A stretch of DNA of 64,000 nt from positions 798,196 to 862,195 of the forward strand of contig NZ_RJQC01000001.1 in NCBI RefSeq assembly GCF_003725415.1, in the 5' to 3' direction. The notes beneath the pieces were generated by a model. That model saw only the letters and a list, made by a program, of their open reading frames with translations. It was not told where the DNA came from and searched no databases. Source of the DNA: Absicoccus porci (GTDB lineage Bacteria; Bacillota_I; Bacilli_A; Erysipelotrichales; Erysipelotrichaceae). Shown here piece by piece: positions 9,091-18,795 of this stretch (position 1 is its first letter; every line of letters starts with the position of its first letter). The translations under genes were made by a program, and so were the position numbers.

Positions 9091-10415
9091 GAACGATTCG
9101 CCTTCTCTCGCTGTTTCTGTTTTGCCCGTTCCTTTTTCTGTCTCTGAATATCTTTTTGAATCATTTGACGCTTTCTCTTTCGCTTCAAACGATCAATTTC
9201 CTGTTTTTGTTTCTTCTTATAGCCCGGTTTGACCTTTTGTTTTTTACGATGAACAATTCGTTCAATTTCTTCATCAAATTCATCTTTTTGATGCGGTTTC
9301 TTTTTCGGAAAATAAGGTTTTAATTCTACCCATTGTCCTTTTTTCACATCTTCATGATGAAATTTTACTTCTTTAGATAAGGTTTGAATGGCTTTTGCAT
9401 CTTTGTCTTGGTATAAAGCAATACAAATACCATCTCGATTGGCTCTTCCCGTACGACCGGCTCGATGAATATAATATTTCAAGTCTTTGGGGAAACCACA
9501 CGAAATGACATGGGTCACGCCATCAAGATCAATCCCTCGTGCCGCAATATCAGTTGCCACAATATATGATTTTTTCTGGGCATTGATCAAACGGATGGAT
9601 TTCAACCGTTCCCGTGATTCCATCGAACCATGAATTTCAACAAGATCATAATCATGCGCACGTAAAACCTTCGCAAGTTCTTCTGCTTCTTCATTGGTAT
9701 TCGCAAAAATCAAACACACATAGGGTTGAATAGCCGGTAAAATATCCAGTAGTTTCTCGCTATATGTTTTATGTTTACATGGCACCAAAATATGTTTCAC
9801 ATTGGCTTGGAAATTTTCTTTTTCATCGATTTGGATCATGTACGGATCATGAAGATATTTCTTTAAGAATGGTTTTAAAGCTTCAGGTACAGTGGCTGAA
9901 AAAACCATCAACTGGATCTTTTTGTTCATATGCGAAAGAATCGTATCAATATCTTCTAAAAAGCCAAATTCCAAGGTCATATCGGCTTCATCGATAACCA
10001 TGACTTTTGCGGTATCGAGACGTAAGATCTTATCTTGTAGAAAGACATCTTTCATCCGTCCGGGTGTTCCAATCACAATATGAGGTAATAGCGTACTCGT
10101 TTTCTTTTCACTGCCACCAGTTACTAATTTAACGCGCATGCCTAAGACATCGGTTAATTTTTTGCAGCGTTCATACAATTGATAGGCAAGTTCTCGCGTA
10201 GGTGTAGAAATGACGGCTTGTACCTCATTTTTATTTGGATCAATTTGTTCCATGATGGGCATAAAAAACGCATGAGTTTTTCCAGAACCTGTAGATGATA
10301 TACCAATCACATCACGTGTTTTATTTGACATATTTAAGATTTCACTTTGAATGGGGGTCAATTCTTTAAAATGTTCGATTTCCATGATACGTTGTACAAT
10401 TGTGCTGTATGTCAT
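9087..10415 (-). CDS. DEAD-box RNA helicase (CshB-like)
   Basis: A 442-aa ATP-dependent RNA helicase. Motifs in order: a Q-motif region at about 15-25, STGSGKT (41-47), PTREL (82-86), TPGR (117-120), DEAD (142-145), SAT (173-175), then ATDIAARGID and HRAGRTGR in the second RecA domain. Residues from about 375 form a basic Lys/Arg/Gln-rich tail, usual for CshB-type enzymes that act in ribosome assembly or cold adaptation. It heads the unit with nfo and the acylation genes. It is divergent from ispH. Confidence 0.92.
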   Translation of the reverse strand: MTYSTIVQRIMEIEHFKELTPIQSEILNMSNKTRDVIGISSTGSGKTHAFFMPIMEQIDPNKNEVQAVISTPTRELAYQLYERCKKLTDVLGMRVKLVTGGSEKKTSTLLPHIVIGTPGRMKDVFLQDKILRLDTAKVMVIDEADMTLEFGFLEDIDTILSHMNKKIQLMVFSATVPEALKPFLKKYLHDPYMIQIDEKENFQANVKHILVPCKHKTYSEKLLDILPAIQPYVCLIFANTNEEAEELAKVLRAHDYDLVEIHGSMESRERLKSIRLINAQKKSYIVATDIAARGIDLDGVTHVISCGFPKDLKYYIHRAGRTGRANRDGICIALYQDKDAKAIQTLSKEVKFHHEDVKKGQWVELKPYFPKKKPHQKDEFDEEIERIVHRKKQKVKPGYKKKQKQEIDRLKRKRKRQMIQKDIQRQKKERAKQKQREKANRS

Positions 10416-10459
10416 GTTGAACCTCCTTTAAAACGTGTCTATCGTAACACACAAAAACT

Positions 10460-10487
10460 TTGAAAACAAATCACGAGTTCGTATAAT
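10460..10487 (+). promoter_or_regulatory. Promoter of ispH, possibly giving a leaderless mRNA
   Basis: TTGAAA at 10460-10465 and TATAAT at 10482-10487 with a 16-bp spacer. The ispH ATG begins at 10494, only six bases after the -10 box, so transcription would start at or next to the A of the start codon. No Shine-Dalgarno sequence exists before the ATG. Confidence 0.65.
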
Positions 10488-10493
10488 AAAAGT

Positions 10494-11390
10494 ATGCGAA
10501 TCATTAAAGTAAAACCACAAGGATATTGTGGTGGTGTATTGAAAGCTATCGACATGGCTAAGCAAGCTCGAAAACAATATCCGGATGAAAAAATTACGAT
10601 ATTAGGTAATTTAGTGCACAATGCCTATGTCAAAAAAGCCCTAGAACAAGAGAATATTCAAACGATTGAAGATTCTTCGAAAACGCGTCTTGAATTATTG
10701 GATGCAATTCATGAAGGCATCGTTATTTTTACAGCCCATGGAATTCATCCGCAAGTAAAAGAAAAAGCTATCCAAAAAGGCTTGCATGTGATTGATGCAA
10801 GTTGTCCTTTTGTGTTACAGACACAAAAAATCGTCCAACAAAAACTACAAGAAGGATTCGATGTGTTATATATTGGTAAATATCGACATCCAGAAGCAGA
10901 ATCCATTTATACATTGAGTGCAGCGGTCCATTTGGTCCAGAATACAAAAATTCCCAATATTACGAACCCTCATATTTTTGTGACTAATCAAACAACCATG
11001 TCCATTGAAGATATTGACCTTATTTTTCAAGCTATCAAAGCCAAATATCCACAGGCCGTATTTCATGATGAAATCTGTAATGCGACACGCATTCGTCAAC
11101 AAGCCATCTTAGACTTAAAAGATCAAGCAGTGGATGCTTTGATTGTTGTGGGTGATCCGTCCAGCAACAATACGCAAAAGCTATTGGAAATTGGTAAAAG
11201 TGCCAAAATTCCTTTGCGCATGAAAGTACAAACATTTAAAGATATTGATTTGAAAATTTTACATTCTTGTTCTACCATTGCCGTAACTTCCGGTGCAAGC
11301 ACACCACCCTATTTGACCAATCAAGTCATTGCATATCTACAAGGTAAAATCACCAAAAAAGAAGAGATACAAATAGGAAAGATCCTATAA
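10494..11390 (+). CDS. ispH: 4-hydroxy-3-methylbut-2-enyl diphosphate reductase
   Basis: A 298-aa IspH (LytB), the last MEP-pathway step that turns HMBPP into IPP and DMAPP. Cluster cysteines are C12 (GYCGG), C104 (DASCPFV) and C195 (EICNATRIRQ). Substrate-contact histidines H42 and H82 and the C-terminal SGASTPP motif are present. The start has no ribosome-binding site and sits where transcription should begin. The last six bases overlap the end of the converging trmK gene, and a long hairpin covers both ends. Confidence 0.96.
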   Translation: MRIIKVKPQGYCGGVLKAIDMAKQARKQYPDEKITILGNLVHNAYVKKALEQENIQTIEDSSKTRLELLDAIHEGIVIFTAHGIHPQVKEKAIQKGLHVIDASCPFVLQTQKIVQQKLQEGFDVLYIGKYRHPEAESIYTLSAAVHLVQNTKIPNITNPHIFVTNQTTMSIEDIDLIFQAIKAKYPQAVFHDEICNATRIRQQAILDLKDQAVDALIVVGDPSSNNTQKLLEIGKSAKIPLRMKVQTFKDIDLKILHSCSTIAVTSGASTPPYLTNQVIAYLQGKITKKEEIQIGKIL

Positions 11391-11405
11391 TGTATCTCTT
11401 TTTTG
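11356..11405. terminator. Bidirectional terminator covering ends of ispH and trmK
   Basis: Outer stem AAGAGATAC (11362-11370) with GTATCTCTT (11392-11400), inner stem ATAGGA (11373-11378) with TCCTAT (11383-11388), A run on the left and T run on the right. Both stop codons lie inside the hairpin. Confidence 0.85.
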
Positions 11406-12026
11406 TAGAATTTCTAGTTCTTTTTCGAACTCTTTTCGTTTTTTTGGAACCCGAAGGAAAAGTTGTTGATACTTCATCTCTTGTTTTTGCAGATAGGATA
11501 CATAGTCTTGTGAAGATTCTACCTGATAGCCATAGCGAATTTGAAAATCCGATAAAACTTGTTCGGATTGCGTATAGGTACACGCAAGGATGGGATAATA
11601 GTGTTTATCATAAACCATCTTTTCTTTTTCTATGGTAAAACCATGCGAAATCAGAAACTTACGAACTAGCTCCGTATCCGAATGAGGAGAAATCAAGAAA
11701 TGCATACCCCGATGCAAGGTTGCCTTTTCTAAGATATCGATGATCGTATGACCACCCATTCCAGCAATCACCACTATATCAACATCTTCTGGTAAACCAA
11801 CCATACCATCTAATAATAAACATTGGATCTGCTCTTCTAGATGAGCAGATTTGACTTCCGCTTGTGCCCGAGCCAAAGGCTTTGGCGCAATATCACACGC
11901 ATAGGCCTTTGTTACCTTGTGCTGTTTGATCGATTCGATACATACGTACCCATGATCACAGCCAATATCCGCTAACACATTTCCTTCTACCCAATCAACC
12001 ACATGCTCCAAACGTTTTGAAATCAT
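11385..12026 (-). CDS. trmK: tRNA (adenine-N1)-methyltransferase for A22
   Basis: A 213-aa Rossmann methyltransferase matching TrmK, which methylates N1 of A22 in bacterial tRNAs. The SAM-binding motif is [10 protein letters not shown] near residue 19; the family block VVIAGMGG follows at about 87, and [13 protein letters not shown] at about 113. Its ATG overlaps the rpoD stop (ATGA), the standard rpoD-trmK order of Firmicutes. The C-terminal region is a coiled-coil-like helical domain, as in the B. subtilis protein. Confidence 0.92.
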   Translation of the reverse strand: MISKRLEHVVDWVEGNVLADIGCDHGYVCIESIKQHKVTKAYACDIAPKPLARAQAEVKSAHLEEQIQCLLLDGMVGLPEDVDIVVIAGMGGHTIIDILEKATLHRGMHFLISPHSDTELVRKFLISHGFTIEKEKMVYDKHYYPILACTYTQSEQVLSDFQIRYGYQVESSQDYVSYLQKQEMKYQQLFLRVPKKRKEFEKELEILQKRDTL

Positions 12027-13153
12027 GATTTCATGAAATCTTTCAAACGTTTTGCACGATTTGGTTTTTTCAATTTACGAATCGCCTTGGCTTCAATTTG
12101 ACGAATACGTTCACGGGTTACATTGAATTCCTTACCAACTTCTTCCAATGTACGGGTACGACCATCTTCCAAACCAAACCGTAAGCGCAATACCTTTTCT
12201 TCTCGTTCGGTCAAACCTTGCAAGATATTATCGATTTCATCTTTTAATAACTGATTGTTTGTATAATCATCTGGCGATAAGGTTTCTTTATCTTCAATGA
12301 AGTCACCCAAATGAGAATCGTCTTCTTCACCAATTGGTGTCTCTAAGGATACGGGATCCAAAGCAATCTTTTGAATTTCACGAACCTTGTCGGCGGTAAT
12401 GTTTTCCATCTTTTCAGCAATTTCTTCTGGTAATGGATCACGGCCTAAATCTTGAACCAATTGACGTTGAATACGCGTTAACTTATTGATGGTTTCCACC
12501 ATATGTACGGGAATACGAATCGTACGTGCCTGATCGGCAATCGCACGCGTAATACTTTGACGAATCCACCATGTTGCATAGGTAGAAAATTTAAAACCTT
12601 TTTTATAATCAAATTTGTCGACGGCTTTGATCAAGCCACAATTGCCTTCTTGGATCAAATCCAAGAACAACATGCCACGACCGACATATTTTTTCGCAAT
12701 CGAGACAACCAAACGTAAGTTGGAAGAAATCAAAATTTGTTTGGCTTCTTCATCCCCTTCTTGGATTCGTTTGGCAATGATTGGTTCTTCCTTTGGATCC
12801 AAAAGCGGAATTTGACCAATTTCCTTTAAGTACATTTTCACAGGATCATTGATCTTTGAATGTGATGAGTTCGCAAACGTTTTTTCCAATTGAGAAATGT
12901 CTTCGCTGACAGAATCATCATTTTCGTCTTCTACGGGTTCTAATTCATCTTGGGAATCATCAATGAACTGAATATCGTTAGCATCACACCAATCAAAAAG
13001 ATCATCCATCTCTTCATCGGTTAATTTCAAATCATTGATCGCATCCATGAACTCATTTTGCGAAATGTCTTCATTGTTTTCATTGGCCTTCAATAAATAT
13101 GCTTTACTTTCGTCAACGGATTTAAATGCTTTCATTTTGCTTTTCGTTGCCAT
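12023..13153 (-). CDS. rpoD: RNA polymerase primary sigma factor SigA
   Basis: A 376-aa sigma-70 primary factor. An acidic N-terminal region (to about 90) is followed by region 1.2 ([17 protein letters not shown]), regions 2.1-2.4 with [18 protein letters not shown] and [16 protein letters not shown], region 3, and the region 4.2 helix-turn-helix [23 protein letters not shown] precedes the ATG. It overlaps the end of dnaG by 32 bp and continues into trmK by an ATGA overlap, the macromolecular synthesis operon arrangement. Confidence 0.97.
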   Translation of the reverse strand: MATKSKMKAFKSVDESKAYLLKANENNEDISQNEFMDAINDLKLTDEEMDDLFDWCDANDIQFIDDSQDELEPVEDENDDSVSEDISQLEKTFANSSHSKINDPVKMYLKEIGQIPLLDPKEEPIIAKRIQEGDEEAKQILISSNLRLVVSIAKKYVGRGMLFLDLIQEGNCGLIKAVDKFDYKKGFKFSTYATWWIRQSITRAIADQARTIRIPVHMVETINKLTRIQRQLVQDLGRDPLPEEIAEKMENITADKVREIQKIALDPVSLETPIGEEDDSHLGDFIEDKETLSPDDYTNNQLLKDEIDNILQGLTEREEKVLRLRFGLEDGRTRTLEEVGKEFNVTRERIRQIEAKAIRKLKKPNRAKRLKDFMKS

Positions 13154-14894
13154 AACTTATCCTCCCTTGTTCATGTAACAATCGTTGTTTATCGACTGAC
13201 AGTTTGGCTTTTTCGATGGGATCGGCCACCGTTTTGATCTTCGCGTTGATCGCATCGATCCGTTCTTGCAGAGTGCATAGTTTGATCTTTTTCATACTAT
13301 CGTTAAAATACGCTTGGTCAAAAGCAGTTTTTCGATAGGGGTCATTCCATATCTGCATCAAAAACGAGCGAATTTCTTCATCGGTAATCTGTGCCATTAA
13401 TTGATCCATGTCCAATCGATCATAGGTTCGATAGACATCATAAATATATAACGATAATTTCTGGCATTTCGGATCTTTAAAAAAGCCAATTTCATCACGA
13501 AATCGCTGACATGCCGATTTGCTCAATAATATACAATTGACTATTGCACGTTCTGCGATATCTCGTCCCGACATGGGTTGTGTGAGATGGATAGGCATTG
13601 AACGTTGTTTTTTTCTTTTTGGCTGCACAGGCTGTTTGACCATCGTATGAAAATCAAAGCCTGTTTTTTGTTTCAATTGTGCCAAATAAGTTTCTTTTTC
13701 AAAAGAATTGGCCATTTTTTCAATGGCTTCAAAAATTTCTAGCGCATAGGCCTTTCTATCTTCGTAGTTATCCAGATTATATTTAGTCAATAAATAATCA
13801 AAAAGAAAATCAATAAAAGAAATGGTTCGGGACACAAAAGCGGATAATTCGGCTTTTCCCCCTTGATCAAAGATTTCATCGGGATCCTTATTGGTATGGT
13901 TTTGAACAACCACGATCTCCATGTTCTGAGCAAGCGCTTTTTTACCAAATTTGTACGTGGCATTTTGACCGGCAGAATCTCCATCGTAACAAATGGTCAC
14001 TGGTACCCGCAATCGTTGAATCAATTCCAGTTGTTCTGTCGTACATGCCGTGCCTAAACAAGCAATACTTTCATGGATATCGGCTTTTTCAAAAGCCAAC
14101 ACATCCATGGCTCCTTCTACCAAAATAACACGATGGGCTTTGTGCGCAAACGTTTTGGCACGATGATAATTAAAGATCACGTGGCCTTTTTCATACAGTT
14201 TGGTTTGCGGACTATTGATATATTTGGGCTCATCTCCTGTATTGGTTAATTTACGAGCCGTAAAACCAATCGGATGGCCATTCGCATCGTGAATCGGAAT
14301 CACAAATCGATCATGAAATAAGGCGTGTCCATTTTGTATCAAACCTAATTCTTTTAAAGTTTTGGCATCGTATTGTTTCGCATCAAAATACTTTTGCGAA
14401 GCCTGGATATCCGGAGCATATCCAATCTCAAAACGATATAAAACATCTTCATTGAGCTTACGACGATGCAAATAGTCCAAAGCAAGCATACCTGCTTCGC
14501 TTTTTAGTTCATACTGCATATATGAAATATAAGCCTGCAAGATATCATAATAGGATTGGTTGGGATCGGCTTTAGGCTTATAGGCACTTGTCGGCATCGT
14601 CAATGGATAACCAATCATTTCGGCTACTTTCGCAACTGCTTCCGGAAAAGAAATATTCTCTATTTTCTGTACGAATCCAAATACATCACCACCGGCACCA
14701 CATACAAAACATTTAAAGATTTGTTTGTCCGTAGAAATCGAAAGACTTGGATCATGATCATCATGAAACGGACATAGCGCCTCATAGTTTTTTCCTTTTT
14801 TCGATAGCGACAAATACCGCGACATGATATCTACGATATCGGCTTGTGCACGTATCGCTTTTAAATCTTGTTCATTGATCCAACGCAATCCCAT
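13122..14894 (-). CDS. dnaG: DNA primase
   Basis: A 590-aa primase that makes RNA primers for DNA replication. The CHC2 zinc ribbon is at C41, H44, C62, C65. The TOPRIM domain contains [10 protein letters not shown] and YDGDSAGQ at about 255-320, and a C-terminal helicase-interacting region follows. I start at the ATG at 14894; a GTG one codon earlier is equally open and the AGGTG sequence immediately upstream is too close to separate them. It is 6 bp from the glyS stop and overlaps rpoD. Confidence 0.96.
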   Translation of the reverse strand: MGLRWINEQDLKAIRAQADIVDIMSRYLSLSKKGKNYEALCPFHDDHDPSLSISTDKQIFKCFVCGAGGDVFGFVQKIENISFPEAVAKVAEMIGYPLTMPTSAYKPKADPNQSYYDILQAYISYMQYELKSEAGMLALDYLHRRKLNEDVLYRFEIGYAPDIQASQKYFDAKQYDAKTLKELGLIQNGHALFHDRFVIPIHDANGHPIGFTARKLTNTGDEPKYINSPQTKLYEKGHVIFNYHRAKTFAHKAHRVILVEGAMDVLAFEKADIHESIACLGTACTTEQLELIQRLRVPVTICYDGDSAGQNATYKFGKKALAQNMEIVVVQNHTNKDPDEIFDQGGKAELSAFVSRTISFIDFLFDYLLTKYNLDNYEDRKAYALEIFEAIEKMANSFEKETYLAQLKQKTGFDFHTMVKQPVQPKRKKQRSMPIHLTQPMSGRDIAERAIVNCILLSKSACQRFRDEIGFFKDPKCQKLSLYIYDVYRTYDRLDMDQLMAQITDEEIRSFLMQIWNDPYRKTAFDQAYFNDSMKKIKLCTLQERIDAINAKIKTVADPIEKAKLSVDKQRLLHEQGRISYGNEKQNESI

Positions 14895-14900
14895 CACCTA

Positions 14901-16280
14901 CTATAATTGAATACGCTTTGTGATATAGGTTTCCAATTCCGTCAATGGAATTCGAACTTGTTCCATCGTATCACGATCACGAATCGTTACACATTGATCT
15001 TCTTGTGTATCAAAATCAACGGTTACACAGAATGGTGTTCCAATCGCATCTTGACGACGATATCGTTTACCGATGCTTCCCGTTTCATCATAGGTACAGC
15101 TGCATACATCGCATAATTGTTTAAAGACATCCATAGCTGGTTCTTTTAATTTCTTAGATAATGGTAAAATAGCCACTTTATATGGGGCTAAGAATGGATG
15201 TAACTTCAATACCGTACGATCTTCTTTTTCTAAATGTTCGATTTCGTAAGCTTCTGACATGACAGCCAAGATCAATCGTTCAACACCAACACTTGGTTCA
15301 ATAACATATGGAATATATTTTTCATTGGTTTGTGGATCAAAATATTCTAGCGATTGTTTACTATGTTCTTGATGGGCTTTTAAGTCAAAATCCGTACGAT
15401 CGGCAATGCCCCATAGTTCACCCCAACCAATTGGATCATGGAAGTTGTATTCAATATCACTTGTACCATTGGAATAATGCGCTAATTCTTCTGGATCATG
15501 GGCACGCAAACGAATATTCTTTTCATCCAAGCCTAAATCCTTTAAGAATTGTACACAGGCTTTACAATAGTAATCAAACCATTCTTTATCCGTTCCTGGT
15601 TTACAGAAGAATTCCAATTCCATCTGTTCAAATTCACGCGTACGGAAAATGAAATTTCCTGGAGTAATCTCATTACGGAATGATTTACCAATTTGGCCAA
15701 TGCCAAATGGAATCTTTTTACGCATGGAACGTTGCACATTTTTGAAATTCACAAAGATACCTTGTGCGGTTTCTGGACGCAAATAAATGGTATTTTTAGC
15801 ATCTTCCAAAACACCTTGGTATGTTTTGAACATCAAATTAAATTGACGAATCCCTGTAAAGTTTTTAGCTCCACATTTTGGACAGGTAATATCATGATCT
15901 TTGATAAATTGTTCCATTTCTTCATTGGACATACCTGCTGCACTGACTTCATTGTGTGTAGCTTCTTCAATCAATTGATCCGCACGGAAACGGGATTTAC
16001 ATTCTTTACAATCCATCAAAGGATCACTAAAACCACCAACATGACCACTGGCTACCCATACTTCTGGGTTCATCAGAATGGCTGATTGAATTCCGACATT
16101 ATTTGGATCTTCATGGATGAAACGTTTCCACCATGCTTTTTTAATATTATCTTTGAGCTCGATTCCTAACGGACCGAAATCCCATGTATTGGACAAGCCA
16201 CCATAGATCTCTGATCCTTGGTAAACGAATCCGGCATTTTTCATGTGTGCTACCACATCATTAAATGACAATCCACTCAT
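14901..16280 (-). CDS. glyS: Glycyl-tRNA synthetase, single-chain type
   Basis: A 459-aa class II synthetase of the homodimeric (GlyQS) kind. Visible are the N-terminal [20 protein letters not shown] block, two Cys pairs in the insertion (CKECKSRF and CPKCGAKN), motif 2 ([19 protein letters not shown]), motif 3 with EPSVGVERL, and the anticodon-binding C-terminal domain. The upstream gap to recO is only about 55 bp and holds a terminator but no T-box, so it is not controlled by the usual glycine T-box here. Confidence 0.96.
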   Translation of the reverse strand: MSGLSFNDVVAHMKNAGFVYQGSEIYGGLSNTWDFGPLGIELKDNIKKAWWKRFIHEDPNNVGIQSAILMNPEVWVASGHVGGFSDPLMDCKECKSRFRADQLIEEATHNEVSAAGMSNEEMEQFIKDHDITCPKCGAKNFTGIRQFNLMFKTYQGVLEDAKNTIYLRPETAQGIFVNFKNVQRSMRKKIPFGIGQIGKSFRNEITPGNFIFRTREFEQMELEFFCKPGTDKEWFDYYCKACVQFLKDLGLDEKNIRLRAHDPEELAHYSNGTSDIEYNFHDPIGWGELWGIADRTDFDLKAHQEHSKQSLEYFDPQTNEKYIPYVIEPSVGVERLILAVMSEAYEIEHLEKEDRTVLKLHPFLAPYKVAILPLSKKLKEPAMDVFKQLCDVCSCTYDETGSIGKRYRRQDAIGTPFCVTVDFDTQEDQCVTIRDRDTMEQVRIPLTELETYITKRIQL

Positions 16281-16311
16281 TATTAGTCTCCATTTCTATT
16301 TGTACCATGAC

Positions 16312-16336
16312 AAAAAAAGGTACAAAGATGTACCTT
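16312..16336 (-). terminator. Terminator at recO stop
   Basis: On the minus strand AAGGTAC pairs with GTACCTT and is followed by seven T. The recO stop codon lies at its edge. With glyS starting 31 bp further, some readthrough or a promoter in this short gap is required for glyS expression. Confidence 0.75.
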
Positions 16337-17075
16337 AATAGTATATACCAATTTCATCCGAAATTGAAGTTAAAAATCGTAAGCTTGGTAGTTTTAAATT
16401 TAAATGATATCCAATCCAAGAAGCCCATTGGATAAAATCAGATAATGTCAATGTATACAGTTCACAAAAGGATGCATAGGCCGTTGGCTGCACATGAAAT
16501 AAGGAATGAATCTGAATTAAATCCGCTTTGGATTTTTTACCCACATGCGATGGATTACAATATGAACATAGAAAACCACCTTGTTTGATGGATAGCGCTT
16601 CAATATGATCGGTTCGCTCACATTTCACACAATGATCCACACAAGGATCAATACCTTGATAGTGAATGATTTCTTTTAAACAAAGACAGGCATACGTATA
16701 TCCATTGGTATGGGTATTAAATGCTTGCCAACAAGTGTTCACCAAATTCATAAATGATGTATGAATCGGGCCTAAATGCACCAGATCATTGAGAACCTGA
16801 CACGTAGTCTGTATTTCGAGATCTTCCAAAATATGGAAGTAAAAGCGTTTGGTTGTTCCATACAGCAACAAAGGAAAACGATTGGCTTTTTCATCGATGG
16901 TGATATGTACCCAACTATATGGTTGACATATTACACGATTTTTGGATTGCAGCGATTGTACGCCACGTGCTCGTATGCGTAAAATTTCCTGAGATGTCAA
17001 TACCGTGACAATAGCATCTTTTTCCCGATATTCTTCATTTTTTAAAACCAAGGCATCGATGTCTCTAGTCGTCAT
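16335..17075 (-). CDS. recO: DNA repair protein RecO
   Basis: A 246-aa RecO, which loads RecA through single-strand annealing in the RecFOR pathway. The N-terminal OB-fold begins MTTRDIDALVLKNEEYREKD. The zinc site is seen as CVDHCVKC and LCSYC in the middle of the protein. I use the ATG at 17075, which lies in the last codons of era (overlap 11 nt); the frame is open 35 codons further into era but the family alignment starts here. era-recO-glyS is a standard Firmicutes order. Confidence 0.9.
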   Translation of the reverse strand: MTTRDIDALVLKNEEYREKDAIVTVLTSQEILRIRARGVQSLQSKNRVICQPYSWVHITIDEKANRFPLLLYGTTKRFYFHILEDLEIQTTCQVLNDLVHLGPIHTSFMNLVNTCWQAFNTHTNGYTYACLCLKEIIHYQGIDPCVDHCVKCERTDHIEALSIKQGGFLCSYCNPSHVGKKSKADLIQIHSLFHVQPTAYASFCELYTLTLSDFIQWASWIGYHLNLKLPSLRFLTSISDEIGIYY

Positions 17076-17958
17076 CAAATTCATCCAATCCGAATGCTTT
17101 GATCTTATCTTCGTGGTTTCGCCAATTTTGTTCGACACGAACGTATAATTCCAATTCCACACGCTGTCCCAATAAGTCACTTAATTCTTTTTGGGCTGCC
17201 AAACGAATGGAACGAATCATTCTTCCCTGCTTACCAATCAAAATACCCTTTTGACTTTTCTTATCGACGATTACCAACATTTGAAGATGATAACCATTTG
17301 GTTTTTGTTCACTTTTTTCTAATAAAACCGCTACACTATGAGGAATTTCTTCATGCGTACGCAACAGGATCTTTTCACGAACAATTTCACACATGCGAAA
17401 ATTCAAATCATGATCACTTGTCATTTCTTCTGGAAATAAGGCCGGTCCTTCTTTTAGATACGATTTCATGACTTTTAAAACCTCCATCAAATTATCTGCT
17501 TTTTTCGCACTGATTGGAATGATTTCATCAAAATCATAAACCTTTGACCAATTTAAACAAACTTCCATGAGTTTTTCTTTGTTCATTTGATCAATTTTAT
17601 TAATCAATAAGATGACTGGTTTATGAAGAGCTTGAATGCGTTCTAAAATAAACGTATCTCCGGCACCATAGTTTTCATTTCCATCGACGATCCATGCCAA
17701 GACATCACAATCTTCCATCGCCGAATACGCATTCTTATTTAGGACGCGGCCCAATTGTTGCTGGGGTTTATGGATACCGGGTGTATCCACAAACACATAT
17801 TGCGCATCGGGCTTAGTCAAAATACCCGCAATATTATTTCGTGTCGTATTGGGCTTATCCGACATGATGGCAATTTTTTCTTTCAGTAATTGATTCATCA
17901 ATGTGCTTTTGCCTGCATTAGGACGACCAACGATCGCAATAAATCCTGATTTATACAT
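17065..17958 (-). CDS. era: GTPase Era
   Basis: A 297-aa GTPase that binds the 3' end of 16S rRNA during 30S assembly. G1 is GRPNAGKST (about 11-19), G2 region TTRNNIAG, G3 DTPGIHKP, G4 NKID, followed by SAKK, then a C-terminal KH domain with ILIGKQGRMIR. Length is typical. It is 13 bp from dgkA upstream and overlaps recO downstream. Confidence 0.96.
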   Translation of the reverse strand: MYKSGFIAIVGRPNAGKSTLMNQLLKEKIAIMSDKPNTTRNNIAGILTKPDAQYVFVDTPGIHKPQQQLGRVLNKNAYSAMEDCDVLAWIVDGNENYGAGDTFILERIQALHKPVILLINKIDQMNKEKLMEVCLNWSKVYDFDEIIPISAKKADNLMEVLKVMKSYLKEGPALFPEEMTSDHDLNFRMCEIVREKILLRTHEEIPHSVAVLLEKSEQKPNGYHLQMLVIVDKKSQKGILIGKQGRMIRSIRLAAQKELSDLLGQRVELELYVRVEQNWRNHEDKIKAFGLDEFDDD

Positions 17959-17971
17959 ATAGTATTACCTC

Positions 17972-18316
17972 CTAGAAAATTTTAGGAACAAAGATCATGA
18001 GTCCTGTGATGGCTGCACAAATACTGATGATCAATACCCCAAAAGCAGCCATATCTTTGATGCGCTTGGCTCGTGGATCACGTTTTAAACTAATATAATC
18101 CACACATCGTTCAATACAAGAATTGGTCACTTCGGCTGCAATCACAAGACCAATACACCAAATGACTTTGAGCCATTCTTCTTGATTCAAATGAAAGAGA
18201 AAACCACATAGGATGACGATCAAACCAAAAATCATTTGGTAACGAATACTGCGATCTTTCAAACACGTTAAAAAGCCACAATAGGCATAGTAAAATCTAC
18301 CGAGAAACCATTTCAT
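17972..18316 (-). CDS. dgkA: Undecaprenol/diacylglycerol kinase, DgkA type
   Basis: A 114-aa integral membrane kinase with three predicted helices. The signature AEVTNSCIERCVDY (about 62-75) followed by RAKRIKDMAAF matches the DgkA active site. In Gram-positives this protein mainly phosphorylates undecaprenol for cell-wall lipid recycling. Its start overlaps the ybeY end by 20 bp, and era follows. Confidence 0.92.
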   Translation of the reverse strand: MKWFLGRFYYAYCGFLTCLKDRSIRYQMIFGLIVILCGFLFHLNQEEWLKVIWCIGLVIAAEVTNSCIERCVDYISLKRDPRAKRIKDMAAFGVLIISICAAITGLMIFVPKIF

Positions 18317-18752
18317 CCAAAATCACATCCTGTAATCCAAACATTTCTTTTTCATCTTCAGGCGTCATATGATCATATCCCATCAAATGCAACAGTCCAT
18401 GACAAAATAAGAAACAAGCTTCACGACGAATCGAATGTCCATATTCTTTTGCTTGCGAACGAATGGCATCGACATTGATAAAGATATCGCCCAGTTCGTA
18501 TTGATCTTCTTGTGTATAGGCATCGTCCAGATCATCTTGCAAGGCAAAACTAATTACATCGGTTGCCCGATCGATGTTTCGATAGTCTCGATTGATTTCA
18601 TGAATTCGTTCAGGCGTCACATAAATCACCGATAAAGACCAATCACCGGGTCGATGTAATACCTCACAAGCTTTTTCTAAGATGGCTTGATAATCTTTTT
18701 TAAACCGATACATCATCGGATCTTTTGCTTCATTGATAAAAATAATTTCCAT
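18297..18752 (-). CDS. ybeY: Endoribonuclease YbeY (rRNA maturation factor)
   Basis: A 151-aa metal-dependent RNase involved in 16S rRNA 3' processing and ribosome quality control. The zinc motif HGLLHLMGYDH is complete near residue 115, preceded by the DRATDVISF block. I start at MEIIFINEAKD (ATG at 18752), which matches the family; ten more codons upstream are open but overlap the terminator of the ABC exporter gene. The ribosome site before 18752 is weak. Confidence 0.9.
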   Translation of the reverse strand: MEIIFINEAKDPMMYRFKKDYQAILEKACEVLHRPGDWSLSVIYVTPERIHEINRDYRNIDRATDVISFALQDDLDDAYTQEDQYELGDIFINVDAIRSQAKEYGHSIRREACFLFCHGLLHLMGYDHMTPEDEKEMFGLQDVILDEMVSR

Positions 18753-18770
18753 ACATAGAGAGTATATCAT

Positions 18771-18795
18771 AAAAAGGGACATTCTCCTGTCCCTT
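18771..18795 (-). terminator. Terminator at exporter permease stop
   Basis: Minus-strand AAGGGAC, an 8-base loop, GTCCCTT and a short T run. It overlaps the stop codon of the ABC permease and lies just before ybeY. Confidence 0.75.

Noticed and set aside
16281-16334. T-box or other riboswitch before glyS
   Set aside because: The space is about 55 bp and contains only a recO terminator; no TGGTACCGCG-like core.
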